Below, piece by piece: positions 18,269 to 26,199 of a DNA stretch of 63,535 nt. A program made the position numbers and the translations under genes. Location: the NCBI GenBank assembly GCA_023432005.1, contig JAEYVF010000020.1, forward strand, positions 1 through 63,535, read 5' to 3'. The notes beneath the pieces were generated by a model. That model was not told where the DNA came from and did not search any database. It saw only the letters and a program-made list of their open reading frames with translations. This DNA is from Actinomycetes bacterium (GTDB lineage Bacteria; Actinomycetota; Actinomycetes; Actinomycetales; Microbacteriaceae). Each line of letters begins with the position of its first letter. Position 1 is the first letter of the stretch.

Positions 18269-19357
18269 GTGTCGTCCCCGAACACCGTCCCCGTCGCCAC
18301 CCCGACCCCGGCCCAGATCCGCCGCTGGCGCCGCTACCTCGCGGCCGAGCGCGCCGAGGCGTCGATCTACCGCGAGCTCGGCCAGCGGCGCGACGGGCCC
18401 GAGCGCGAGATCCTCCTCGCGCTCGCCGACGCCGAGTCGCGGCACGAGGGCCACTGGCTGAAGCTGCTCGGCGCGAAGGCGGAGCCCGCGCCGCGCCCCG
18501 ACGCCCGCACCCGCGTCCTGGGTTTCCTCGCGAAGCGCCTCGGGTTCCTCTTCGTGCTCGCGCTCGCGCAGAGGGCGGAGGGACGCTCGCCCTATGACGA
18601 CGACCCGCATGCGACCGAGCGGATGGCGGCCGACGAGCGCATCCACGGCGAGGTGCTGCGCGGGCTCGCATCCCGGGGCCGCACGCGGCTCTCGGGCAGC
18701 TTCCGCGCCGCCGTCTTCGGCGCCAACGACGGCCTCGTCTCGAACCTCGCGCTCGTGCTCGGCATCGGCGCGACGGGTGCGCCCCCGAGCGTCGTGCTCT
18801 TCACGGGCATCGCGGGCCTGCTCGCGGGGGCGCTCTCGATGGGCGCGGGCGAGTACGTGTCGGTCAAGTCCCAGCGCGAGCTGCTCGCGGCATCCCGTCC
18901 CGACCCGGAGTCGCAGAGCGCGCTCACGCACCTCGACGTCGATGCCAACGAGCTCGCGCTCGTCTACCGCGCGCGGGGCATGCAGCCCGAGGAGGCCGAC
19001 ACGCACGCGCGCGAGGTGCTCGCCACGCTGCATCTCGACGCCGACACCCCGCCCCAGGAGCTCGACCCGGATGAGGCGGTCGGCTCCCCGTGGCACGCCG
19101 CGGGATCGAGCTTCCTGTTCTTCGCATCCGGCGCCCTCATCCCCGTGCTGCCGTACCTCTTCGGCATGACGGGGCTCGGTGCGGTCGTGCTCGCCTCGGT
19201 GCTCGTGGGCGTGGCGCTCCTCGGCACGGGCGCCGTCGTCGGCATCCTCTCGGGTGCGCCGCCCCTCAAGCGCGCCCTCCGGCAGCTCGCGATCGGCTAC
19301 GGCGCCGCCGGGGCCACCTACCTGCTGGGCCTCCTCTTCGGCGCCACCCTCGCCTGA
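18269..19357 (+). CDS. Ferritin-like domain fused to VIT1/CCC1-type metal transporter
   Basis: 362 residues. The N-terminal part (about 15-135) is a rubrerythrin-like helical domain with AAERAEASIYRELG, DAESRHEGHW and ERMAADERIHGEVL, giving the Glu/ExxH ligands of a diiron site. The C-terminal part is the VIT/CCC1 membrane domain: FRAAVFGANDGLVSNLALVLG, GALSMGAGEYVSVKSQRE, and three hydrophobic segments after residue 265. The architecture resembles MbfA-type iron exporters, so Fe(II) or Mn(II) efflux is likely. The start is GTG at 18269, with CAGAAT 6 bases upstream. Confidence 0.9.
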   Translation: MSSPNTVPVATPTPAQIRRWRRYLAAERAEASIYRELGQRRDGPEREILLALADAESRHEGHWLKLLGAKAEPAPRPDARTRVLGFLAKRLGFLFVLALAQRAEGRSPYDDDPHATERMAADERIHGEVLRGLASRGRTRLSGSFRAAVFGANDGLVSNLALVLGIGATGAPPSVVLFTGIAGLLAGALSMGAGEYVSVKSQRELLAASRPDPESQSALTHLDVDANELALVYRARGMQPEEADTHAREVLATLHLDADTPPQELDPDEAVGSPWHAAGSSFLFFASGALIPVLPYLFGMTGLGAVVLASVLVGVALLGTGAVVGILSGAPPLKRALRQLAIGYGAAGATYLLGLLFGATLA

Positions 19358-19394
19358 TCGTCCCCGTGGCGAGGGAAGGGGGCACACTGGACGC

Positions 19395-19817
19395 ATGGAG
19401 CGCGACGACCTCATCCGGCTGCGCAAGGCGCGCGACCGCATCGACCGCGAGTACGCGCAACCTCTCGACGTCGAGGCGCTCGCCCGCACGGCCCTCATGT
19501 CATCCGGCCACTTCGCGCGCAGCTTCCGCGCCGCCTACGGCGAGACGCCCTACGGCTACCTCATGACCCGCCGCATCGAGCGGGCCAAGGCCCTGTTGCG
19601 CCGCGGCGACCTCACGGTCACCGAGGTGTGCGTCGAGGTCGGCTGCACCTCGCTCGGCTCGTTCAGCTCGAGCTTCACGAAGCTCGTCGGGGTCTCGCCC
19701 TCCGCCTACCGCGCCGCCGCGCATCCGGATGCCGCCGAGTCGGCTCTCGACGACATCCCGTGCGTCGCGAAGAACATCACGCGACCGGTCAGGATTCGAG
19801 AAGCGTCGAGCGGGTAG
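19395..19817 (+). CDS. AraC-type regulator, DNA-binding domain only
   Basis: 140 residues. Two AraC helix-turn-helix motifs fill about residues 10-112: LDVEALARTALMSSGHFARSF and DLTVTEVCVEVGCTSLGSFS, followed by FTKLVGVSPSAYR. The family usually has a sensor domain; none is present. The tail CVAKNITRPVRIREASSG is conserved in actinobacterial regulators paired with VOC genes, and a VOC gene follows 18 bases later. ATG at 19395; CACACT lies 6 bases before it. Confidence 0.9.
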   Translation: MERDDLIRLRKARDRIDREYAQPLDVEALARTALMSSGHFARSFRAAYGETPYGYLMTRRIERAKALLRRGDLTVTEVCVEVGCTSLGSFSSSFTKLVGVSPSAYRAAAHPDAAESALDDIPCVAKNITRPVRIREASSG

Positions 19818-19835
19818 CCGCCGTAGCGTTGCGGC

Positions 19836-20237
19836 ATGACGATCAGACTGCGCAACAGCTTCCTGTACGTGGACGACCCCGCCGCCGCGCTCGAGTTCTA
19901 CCGCGACGTGCTGGGCTTCGAGGTGCTCATGGACGTCGACCAGGGCGGCGGCATGCGCTGGATCACGGTCGCGCACCCGGGTGCCGACGCCTCCATCGTG
20001 CTCACACCGGTCACCGCGGGCGTCTCGGAGGAGGACGGCGCGACGCTCGCCGACCTGCTCGCGAAGGGCGTGCTCGCGGGCGTCGTGCTCGAGACCGACG
20101 ACCTCGACGCCGACTTCGAGCGCGTCGCGGCATCCGGCGCCGACATCATCCAGGAGCCCATGGACCAGCCGTGGGGCGCGCGCGACGCCGCGTTCCGCGA
20201 TCCCTCCGGCAACCAGCTGCGGATCAGCCAGGCCTGA
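19836..20237 (+). CDS. VOC-family (glyoxalase/bleomycin-resistance-like) protein
   Basis: 133 residues. The fold begins with RNSFLYVDDPAAALEFYRDVLGFEV and ends with AFRDPSGNQLRISQ, standard for one VOC protein with two beta-alpha-beta3 modules. Enzymatic function is not predictable; related proteins are lyases, dioxygenases or drug-binding proteins. TAGCGT (19824-19829) is 6 bases before the ATG, so it can be transcribed on its own as well as with the AraC gene. It overlaps the convergent PrmC-like gene by 14 bases. Confidence 0.88.
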   Translation: MTIRLRNSFLYVDDPAAALEFYRDVLGFEVLMDVDQGGGMRWITVAHPGADASIVLTPVTAGVSEEDGATLADLLAKGVLAGVVLETDDLDADFERVAASGADIIQEPMDQPWGARDAAFRDPSGNQLRISQA

Positions 20238-21036
20238 GGTGTGCGGCATCTGCCTCCCCGGAGGGGGCTGGGCTCCACGTCCCGACGACCGCCGTCCCGT
20301 CCCGCTCCTCGTCGCGCACGACACGCTCGACGAGCCCCTGCTCGTGCAGCAGTGACGCCGTGAGCGGCGCCTGCCGCCGGCTCGTCTCGACGATGACGCG
20401 GGCGCCGGGCGCGAGCCACTCGCGGCATCCGGATGCGACGCGCGCCTGCACGGCGGTGCCGTCGCGTCCGCCGTCGAGGGCGACGAGGTGCTCGTGGTCG
20501 CGCGCCTCGGCCGGCATGAACGCGATCTCGTCGCTCGGCACATAGGGCGCGTTCGCGACGATGAGGTCGACGCGGCCGAGCAACTCGCGGGGCAGCGGAT
20601 CGAAGAGGTCGCCTTCGCGAACGCGCTCGGGCGGAAGGTTCCTGCGGGCGACGGCCACGGCATCCGGGTCGATGTCGGCGGCCCACACCTCGGCGTCGGG
20701 GCGCGCCGCCCGGATCGCCGCCGCGATCGCGCCCACGCCGCAGCACAGCTCGACGACGACCGCGTCGTCCGGCAGGCCCTCGAGCGCGAGGTCGACGAGC
20801 AGCTCGCTCCGCGCGCGCGGCACGAACACGCCCGGCGCGACGTCGACGCGCAGCCCCGCGAACTCCGCCCACCCGAGCAGCGGCTCGAGCGGCTCGCCCG
20901 CGACGCGGCGCGCGACGAGCGCCTCGAGGGCCTCGCCGGATGCGGCCTCCCGCAGCAGCGCCGCCTCGTCCTCCGCGAACACGCAGCCCGCGGCACGCAG
21001 CCGCGCGACGAGTGGGTCGGGGTCGGGCGCGATCAC
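20224..21036 (-). CDS. PrmC/HemK-like N5-glutamine methyltransferase with NAPY motif
   Basis: 270 residues. The SAM site is VVELCCGVGAIAAAI (about 115-129), with AADIDPDAVAVARRNL after it. The family catalytic motif NPPY is replaced by NAPY in DLIVANAPYVPSDEI. Proteins of this type are known as PrmC-related methylases; the substrate is not known. The start is a GTG at 21036 with TACCGT (minus) 6 bases upstream. A longer frame exists but is low-complexity arginine-rich sequence. Confidence 0.82.
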   Translation of the reverse strand: MIAPDPDPLVARLRAAGCVFAEDEAALLREAASGEALEALVARRVAGEPLEPLLGWAEFAGLRVDVAPGVFVPRARSELLVDLALEGLPDDAVVVELCCGVGAIAAAIRAARPDAEVWAADIDPDAVAVARRNLPPERVREGDLFDPLPRELLGRVDLIVANAPYVPSDEIAFMPAEARDHEHLVALDGGRDGTAVQARVASGCREWLAPGARVIVETSRRQAPLTASLLHEQGLVERVVRDEERDGTAVVGTWSPAPSGEADAAHLRPG

Positions 21037-21055
21037 CCGGACACGGTACCGCCGG

Positions 21056-21421
21056 TCAGCCCGGCTGGCCTTCTCCCGCATCCGCCGCCGCACGGCGACC
21101 GGGCCTCGACGGCACGAGCTTGAGGCCGATCGTCGCGGCCACGATGACCGCGATGAACACGACCTTGAGGGCCGACGCGGGCTCATCGCCGACCGCCATC
21201 GCGTAGGCGACCGTGAGCGCGGCGCCGACGCCCGTCCACACCGCGTAGGCCGTGCCGATCGGGATGCGGCGGGCCGCCCAGCCGAGCCCCGCCATGCTCC
21301 CGGCGAGGGCCACCGCGAACACGACGGTCGGCACCGGCTGCGTGAGCCCCTCGGAGTGGCCCAGCGCCGTCGCCCACACGGCCTCGAGCACGGCGCTCGC
21401 GAGCAACACGATCCACGGCAT
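21056..21421 (-). CDS. SMR-family transporter subunit (guanidinium exporter), second gene
   Basis: 121 residues, four hydrophobic helices. Key features are VLEAVWATALGHSEG with the membrane Glu of helix 1 and GTAYAVWTGVGAA in helix 3. A short charged tail RRAAADAGEGQPG follows. It begins 2 bases after the stop of its partner, so the two are co-translated and probably form a heterodimer. The guanidine-III riboswitch upstream indicates export of guanidinium rather than drugs (Gdx subtype). Confidence 0.88.
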   Translation of the reverse strand: MPWIVLLASAVLEAVWATALGHSEGLTQPVPTVVFAVALAGSMAGLGWAARRIPIGTAYAVWTGVGAALTVAYAMAVGDEPASALKVVFIAVIVAATIGLKLVPSRPGRRAAADAGEGQPG

Positions 21422-21423
21422 CG

Positions 21424-21738
21424 TCAGCTCACCGCCTTGAGGCCGATCACGGCGCCCACGAGCGCCGCGATGAGCAGCAGGCGCACGACATCCGCTCGCT
21501 CGGCGCCCGACACGATCGACCACAGCACCGTGAGGCTCGCCCCGATGCCCACCCACACGGCGTAGGCCGTACCGGTGGGGATCTCGGCCATCGCGATCGC
21601 GAGGCCGACCATGCTGAGGGTCATCGCGACGACGAACACGATCGTCGGCAGCGGTTTCCGGAAGCCCTTCGATGCCCCGAGCGCCGTCGCCCAGACGGCC
21701 TCGAGCATCCCGGATGCGATGAGCACGATCCACGACAT
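21424..21738 (-). CDS. SMR-family transporter subunit (guanidinium exporter), first gene
   Basis: 104 residues, the usual SMR length. MLEAVWATALGASKGF carries the essential Glu of helix 1, and GTAYAVWVGIGASLTVLW is the helix 3 signature. The pair resembles YkkCD-like and Gdx two-gene systems. The ATG at 21738 lies 12 bases downstream of the guanidine-III aptamer, close enough for it to control the ribosome site (GGGAAG). Confidence 0.9.
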   Translation of the reverse strand: MSWIVLIASGMLEAVWATALGASKGFRKPLPTIVFVVAMTLSMVGLAIAMAEIPTGTAYAVWVGIGASLTVLWSIVSGAERADVVRLLLIAALVGAVIGLKAVS

Positions 21739-21750
21739 GACGGTCTTCCC

Positions 21751-21791
21751 GAGTCAGTCTTGTCGTGGTGCGGGTACTGCTCCCTCGTCCG
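21751..21791 (-). ncRNA. Guanidine-III riboswitch (ykkC-III)
   Basis: Read on the minus strand, the leader contains GGACGAGG, then GTACCCG, then ACGACAAGACTG in the order and spacing of the ykkC-III (guanidine-III) class. The P1 stem forms from GAGCAGT and ACTG(A)CTC, covarying with the GCGCCGT/ACGGCGC pair I remember from the Thermobifida example. These RNAs turn on guanidinium export or breakdown genes. The SMR pair directly downstream fits exactly. Recognised by eye; no covariance search was run. Confidence 0.85.
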
Positions 21792-22045
21792 CGAGGCCGG
21801 ATGCGGGCCTCCGATTCCAGGGTAGCGGGAGTCGCCGAGCAGGGGCCGTGCACCCTGCCCTGAGGGAGCGCGGCTCGACCGGCGCGCGTTGTCTAGCCCC
21901 GTCCGGGGGATGATCCCTCAGCTGTCACCCCCGATCGCGCAGGAGCGCTGATAGCTTCACAGCGACGCGGCACCCGACCCGGCGACCCGATCTCGCTCAA
22001 CCCCGGCGAGCGCCTCCGCCGTCGTCATGATCCCGAGAGCCCTGC
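21792..22045. other. Intergenic region between SMR exporter and surface protein
   Basis: The left part should hold the promoter of the riboswitch transcript (minus strand). The right part leads into the surface-protein gene; TAGCTT at about 21953 is a possible -10 box. No gene or repeat was seen. A short ATG-led frame at 22027 overlaps the real start in another frame and was not taken. Confidence 0.4.
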
Positions 22046-23763
22046 ATGCCCGCCACCGCATCGGCGCGCCGCCGCGCCGCCGCCCTCCCGCTCGCCCTCG
22101 TCGCCACTGTCGTCGCGCTCACCGTCGGCGTCGACGCGAGCCCCGCATCCGCCGCCGTCACGAGCTACACCAATACCACGAGCGTGGCGATCCCGGACTC
22201 GACCTCCGGCACCTGCTGGAGCACGTCGGGCATGGGCGTCGCCACGAGCACCATCACCGTGGGCGACGCGGGCAGCATCAACGACGTTCGGGTGGCTCTC
22301 AACATCGCGCACAGCTTCCGGGGCGACCTCGTCGTCGACCTGACATCCCCGCAGGGCAGCACCGTCCGCCTTCTCCAGCAGATCGGCGCCCCCACCTGCG
22401 GCGATAGCGGCGTGAACCTGTCGGCTCTCTTCTCCGACACCGGCTCGACGAGCATTCAGAGCGGTTATGCGGGGTCGGGAACCTACCGGCCGGCGCAGCC
22501 GCTCAGCGCCTTCCGTGGGGAGGAGGCCGCCGGCGTCTGGACCCTCACGGTGCTCGATACCTCGAGCGGCGACACGGGCTCGCTGACGTCATGGGGGCTC
22601 ACCGTCGACACTGGCGCGCACTTCTCGGTGAGCGACGCCTCCACGACGGAGGACGGCATCGCGGCGTTCACCGTCACGCGCACCGGCGACCTCACCGGCA
22701 CCGACACCGTGGACTTCGCGACCGTGCCCGGCACCGCGACTGCGGGAGCGGACTACTGGGTCAGCTCGGGAAGGCTCACCTTCCCCCCCGGGGGTCACCT
22801 CCATGCCCGTCGTCGTGACCCTCGTGGACGACTCCGTCGAGGAGCTCGACGAGACCTTCGGCATCCAGTTGAGCAACCCGGGCGGCACCCCGCTCCCCAC
22901 GATCGACGTCGCGAGCGCGACGATGACGATCCAGGACGGCGACGCCGTGACCCCCGTCTTCGGGGTCTCTGCCGCGGCGGCCTCGATCGCGGAGAACTCC
23001 GGGTCGATGACTTTCACGGTGACGCGGACGCTGTCGACGCTGCGCACCGACAGCGTCGACTTACGCGGCCCTGCCGGGAACGGCCGTCGCCGGCTCGGAC
23101 TTCGTCGCCGCATCCGGCACCTTGGTCTTCGCGCCGGGCGAGACCTCCAAGACCGTGTCGATCGGCGTCGTCGACGACGTCGTGGACGAGGGTGACGAGA
23201 CGTTCGAGCTGCGGTTGATGAACCCCGTTGGGACTCCCGTCCCGGTGCTCTCGCCGGATCGCGCCGTCGTCACGATCGTCGATGACGACGACCCCGCCGT
23301 CTTCAGCGTGACCGGCCCGGCGCTCGCCGTGGCCGAGAACGCGGGATCGGCCGTCTTCACCGTCACCCGCACCGTCTCGACGACACGCACCGACAGCGTC
23401 GACTTCGCGACCTTCGCCGGCACCGCGGCGTCGGGCAGCGACTTCGTGCCGACCGTCGGCACGCTCACCTTCGCGCCGGGCGAGACCGCGAAGACCGTCG
23501 CCGTCGCGCTCATGAACGACGGCATCCACGAGAACCCCGAGACCTTCGAGCTGCGCCTCAGCAACCCGGTGGGGGTCGTCACCCCGACCCTCGCCGTCGC
23601 AACCGCGACCGCGACGATCGCCGACGACGACCCGGCGCCTGTGGTCGCGGCGAACCTCGCCGACACCGGTGCGGATGCGGGGGGCGCGGCCGCGCTCGCG
23701 GCGCTGCTGCTCGGCGCGGGCCTCGTGCTGCGGTTCGCGGCCCGGCGCACGGTCCGCGGCTGA
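22046..23763 (+). pseudogene. LAxTG surface protein with P domain and Calx-beta repeats, two frameshifts
   Basis: Reconstructed it is about 570 residues. A signal peptide (1-36) is followed by a P/Homo B domain (SIND VRVALNIAHSFRGDLVVDLTS, about 45-190), then three Calx-beta repeats of about 105 residues. It ends LADTG, a hydrophobic helix, and an RR-rich tail: an LAxTG signal for class E sortases. One extra G in the CCCCCCCGGGGG run at 22783-22794 shifts the frame. One extra A at 23063 shifts it again (VDFAALPGTAVAGSDF resumes). Both are +1. The first is in a homopolymer and could be a read error; the second is not. Wall anchoring and a role in adhesion or Ca binding are inferred. Confidence 0.85.
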
Positions 23764-23799
23764 CGCCTGCCCTGGCCCCTCTGCTGTCGGCGGGGGTCG

Positions 23800-23820
23800 C
23801 CCGATCCTGAGAGGATCGGG
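23800..23820. terminator. Perfect 9-bp hairpin behind the surface protein
   Basis: CCCGATCCT and AGGATCGGG (23800-23808, 23812-23820) pair around the loop GAG. It lies 36 bases after the surface-protein stop and ends 2 bases before the RNase HI GTG. It may end the upstream transcript and also limit the leader of the next gene. Confidence 0.65.
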
Positions 23821-23822
23821 GG

Positions 23823-24368
23823 GTGAGCTCACCCGACCGCTACATCGTCGCCACCGACGGAGCCTGCAAAGGCAACCCCGGACCCGCGGGCTGGGCCTGG
23901 GTCGGCGAGGACGGCGAGTGGGCGGCCGGATCGCTGCCGCAGGGAACCAACAACATCGGCGAGCTGCTGGGACTGCTGCACGCCATCCGCGACCATATCG
24001 ACGTGCGCGAGCTCATCGTGCAGGCCGACTCGAAGTACGCGATCGACACGTACTCGTCGTGGATGGACGGCCACAAGCGCCGCGGCTGGCTCACGAGCGC
24101 GAAGAAGCCCGTCGCCAACCGCGAGATCCTCGAGCAACTCATCGCGGTGCGCGACGCCCGTCGTGCGAAGGGGCTCCCGGATGTCGTGCTCGAGCACGTG
24201 CGCGGTCACGCCGGACATCGCCTCAACTCGTGGGCCGACGAGCGCGCGGTGCGCGCGTCGCACCACGCCGCGAAGGGCACCGCGTCGGAGTGGTCGTCGC
24301 TCGGCGGCACGCAGGAGAGGCTCGACGTGTCGGTCGACCCGCCGCGCGGGTCGGGCGACCGGGGGTAG
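23823..24368 (+). CDS. rnhA: Ribonuclease HI
   Basis: 181 residues. It cuts RNA in RNA-DNA hybrids. The DEDD catalytic set is visible: Asp in YIVATDGACKGNPGPAGWAW (about residue 12), Glu in NNIGELLG, Asp in VQADSKYAID, Asp in NSWADERA. The DNA-binding handle KRRGWLTSAKKPVANREI is present. Start GTG at 23823. The last 30 residues beyond the catalytic domain (SLGGTQERLDVSVDPPRG) are a short tail of unknown use. Confidence 0.94.
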   Translation: MSSPDRYIVATDGACKGNPGPAGWAWVGEDGEWAAGSLPQGTNNIGELLGLLHAIRDHIDVRELIVQADSKYAIDTYSSWMDGHKRRGWLTSAKKPVANREILEQLIAVRDARRAKGLPDVVLEHVRGHAGHRLNSWADERAVRASHHAAKGTASEWSSLGGTQERLDVSVDPPRGSGDRG

Positions 24369-24426
24369 GTGCCCGGGGCTGGTACCCGGTGCTTGGTACC
24401 TGGGGTGCTGGGCGCATCCGTAAGCG

Positions 24427-24502
24427 TGGTGGGCCCGGTGGGGCTCGAACCCACGACCCGCGGATTAAAAGTCCGATGCTCTACCGACTGAGCTACAGGC
24501 CC
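24427..24502 (-). tRNA. tRNA-Lys (anticodon TTT)
   Basis: On the minus strand the acceptor GGGCCTG pairs with CGGGCCC (one T-G pair), with the D arm GCTCAGTCGGTAGAGC, the anticodon loop CTTTTAA giving TTT, and TTCGAGC in the T loop. CCA is encoded (24427-24429 on the plus strand as TGG). Total 76 bases. Confidence 0.97.
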
Positions 24503-24558
24503 GATGTGTCCAGGGTAGTGCGCGGGCGCCGCGCTCGCGGTCGGGGGAGAATGGCCGG

Positions 24559-25191
24559 ATGGCCGACGACTTCCACAAGCCCACCCTCTTCGGCGGGCGC
24601 GAGTTCGAGGCGTACGAGGGTGCGGCTCCCGATCCGGCGGTGAGCCGTCGCATCGCGCACGACACGGCCCGCGCGCTCGTCGCCCGCGTGCGCGACAGCG
24701 ACGACCCGGGGGTGCTCGATCGCGTCGTCCGCCTCACCGACGAGCACGGGCTCGATGCGATCGCCGAGCTGTGGGCGCTCTCCGGGCCGCACACCCTGCC
24801 GGGCGCCCTGTGGCGCATCTACCTGCTGCGGTCCATGATCTCGGGTGACCCCGCGGGCGTGGCGCTGCTCTTCCAGCGCGGCACCGAGGTGCTCCGCACG
24901 ATCGACCCCGTCATCGCAGGCGCCCCGACCCCCGCCGGGCCGGAGGAGGTGCTCGAGCTGTCGAACCGCATCCTGCGCGGCGTATTCGAGGGCGACCTGG
25001 CGCACGCCCTCGAGCGCGCGGCGGCGTTCTGCCGCGTCGAGGCGGCGGGCGCCGCATCCGTCGCCGACGACCAGGAGGCGGCCGCGCCCGAGCGCTCGAC
25101 ACAGCTCACGACGCGTGCCGCCCGGCTCACGACGATCGCCGACGACCTCGCGATCTGCGCGCGGATGGCGCACGACGGCTCGCTCGACTGA
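24559..25191 (+). CDS. Conserved hypothetical protein
   Basis: 210 residues, soluble, mainly helical, no signal peptide. It begins MADDFHKPTLFGGREFEAYEG. The middle holds LTDEHGLDAIAELWALSGPHTLPGALWRIYLLR, resembling an alpha-helical conserved actinobacterial family that I cannot name. A single Cys pair region (AFCRVEAAG, AICARMAHD) shows no metal motif. It stands alone, with GAGAAT 6 bases before the ATG, and is followed by a 209-base gap. Confidence 0.7.
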   Translation: MADDFHKPTLFGGREFEAYEGAAPDPAVSRRIAHDTARALVARVRDSDDPGVLDRVVRLTDEHGLDAIAELWALSGPHTLPGALWRIYLLRSMISGDPAGVALLFQRGTEVLRTIDPVIAGAPTPAGPEEVLELSNRILRGVFEGDLAHALERAAAFCRVEAAGAASVADDQEAAAPERSTQLTTRAARLTTIADDLAICARMAHDGSLD

Positions 25192-25400
25192 CGCGCCCGG
25201 GAGCCATCCGTTTCGCAGCGTGCGAACACCGCCTGGGAGTCGCGTTCGAGACCCGGCGCCGGGCCGCACCTCGCGTAAACTGTCGGAGCCGGGCCGCAGT
25301 AACCCCGGGCTCCACTTTTCGCCGCTTCGAGCGGCCTCGCGCCGAGAGGCGTTCTGCGGCCCGGCACTCACGTATCCGGGCCCTCCGGAGCCGGCCGGGA
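25192..25400. other. 209-base gap between convergent genes with hairpins and a promoter-like box
   Basis: The gap lies between the ends of the 24559 gene and pstB. It holds GCCGCT-TCG-AGCGGC (25321-25335), the palindrome CCCGGCGCCGGG, and GTAAACTG at about 25276, a good -10-like box pointing right with no obvious -35. The stems may be terminators for both genes. A small RNA is possible but unproven. Confidence 0.4.
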
Positions 25401-26180
25401 TCACCCGAACTTGCCCGAGACGTAGTCCTCGGTGGCCTTCACCGACGGCATCGAGAAGATCTTCGTCGTGTCGTCGTACTCGATGAGCTTGCCCGGCTTG
25501 CCCGTGCCCTCGATGTTGAAGAACGCCGTGCGATCGGAGACGCGCGAGGCCTGCTGCATGTTGTGGGTCACGATGACGATCGTGTACTCCTTCTTGAGCT
25601 CCTCGATGAGGTCCTCGATCGCGAGCGTCGAGATGGGGTCGAGGGCCGAGCACGGCTCGTCCATGAGGATGACCTCGGGCGAGACGGCGATCGTGCGCGC
25701 GATGCACAGACGCTGCTGCTGACCTCCGGAGAGGCCCGAGCCGGGGCGGTCGAGGCGGTCCTTCACCTCGTTCCACAGGTTCGCGCCCCGCAGCGAGCGC
25801 TCGACGAGGTCGTCGGCATCCGTCTTCGAGATCTTGCGGTTGTTGAGCCGCACGCCCGCGAGCACGTTCTCGCGGATCGACATCGTCGGGAACGGGTTCG
25901 GCCGCTGGAACACCATCCCCACCTGCCGCCGCACGAGCACGGGGTCGACGCCGGGGCCGTAGAGGTTGTTGCCGTCGATGAGCACCTCGCCGTCGACGCG
26001 CGCGCCCGGGATGACCTCGTGCATGCGGTTGAGGGTGCGGATGAAGGTCGACTTTCCGCAGCCGGACGGGCCGATGAAGGCGGTCACCGTGCGCGGCTCG
26101 ATCGTGAGCGTCACACCCTCGACGGCGCGGAAGGCGCCGTAGTAGACGTCGAGGTCGCGGACTTCGATGCGCTTGGACAT
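25401..26180 (-). CDS. pstB: Phosphate ABC transporter ATP-binding protein
   Basis: 259 residues. It powers high-affinity phosphate uptake. Walker A is FIGPSGCGKSTF (about 35-46), the Q loop is VFQRPNPFPTMSIREN, the signature is GLSGGQQQRLCIAR, and Walker B VILMDEPCSALDPIST. The end YVSGKFG is typical of PstB. Last gene of pstSCAB, starting 19 bases after pstA. Confidence 0.97.
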   Translation of the reverse strand: MSKRIEVRDLDVYYGAFRAVEGVTLTIEPRTVTAFIGPSGCGKSTFIRTLNRMHEVIPGARVDGEVLIDGNNLYGPGVDPVLVRRQVGMVFQRPNPFPTMSIRENVLAGVRLNNRKISKTDADDLVERSLRGANLWNEVKDRLDRPGSGLSGGQQQRLCIARTIAVSPEVILMDEPCSALDPISTLAIEDLIEELKKEYTIVIVTHNMQQASRVSDRTAFFNIEGTGKPGKLIEYDDTTKIFSMPSVKATEDYVSGKFG

Positions 26181-26199
26181 GGGTTCCTTCGGGTGGGGG

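Noticed and set aside
20224..21186. Longer start for the PrmC-like gene at 21186
   Set aside because: The extra 50 residues are Ser/Arg-rich and overlap the SMR gene; the GTG at 21036 has a TACCGT box 6 bases upstream.
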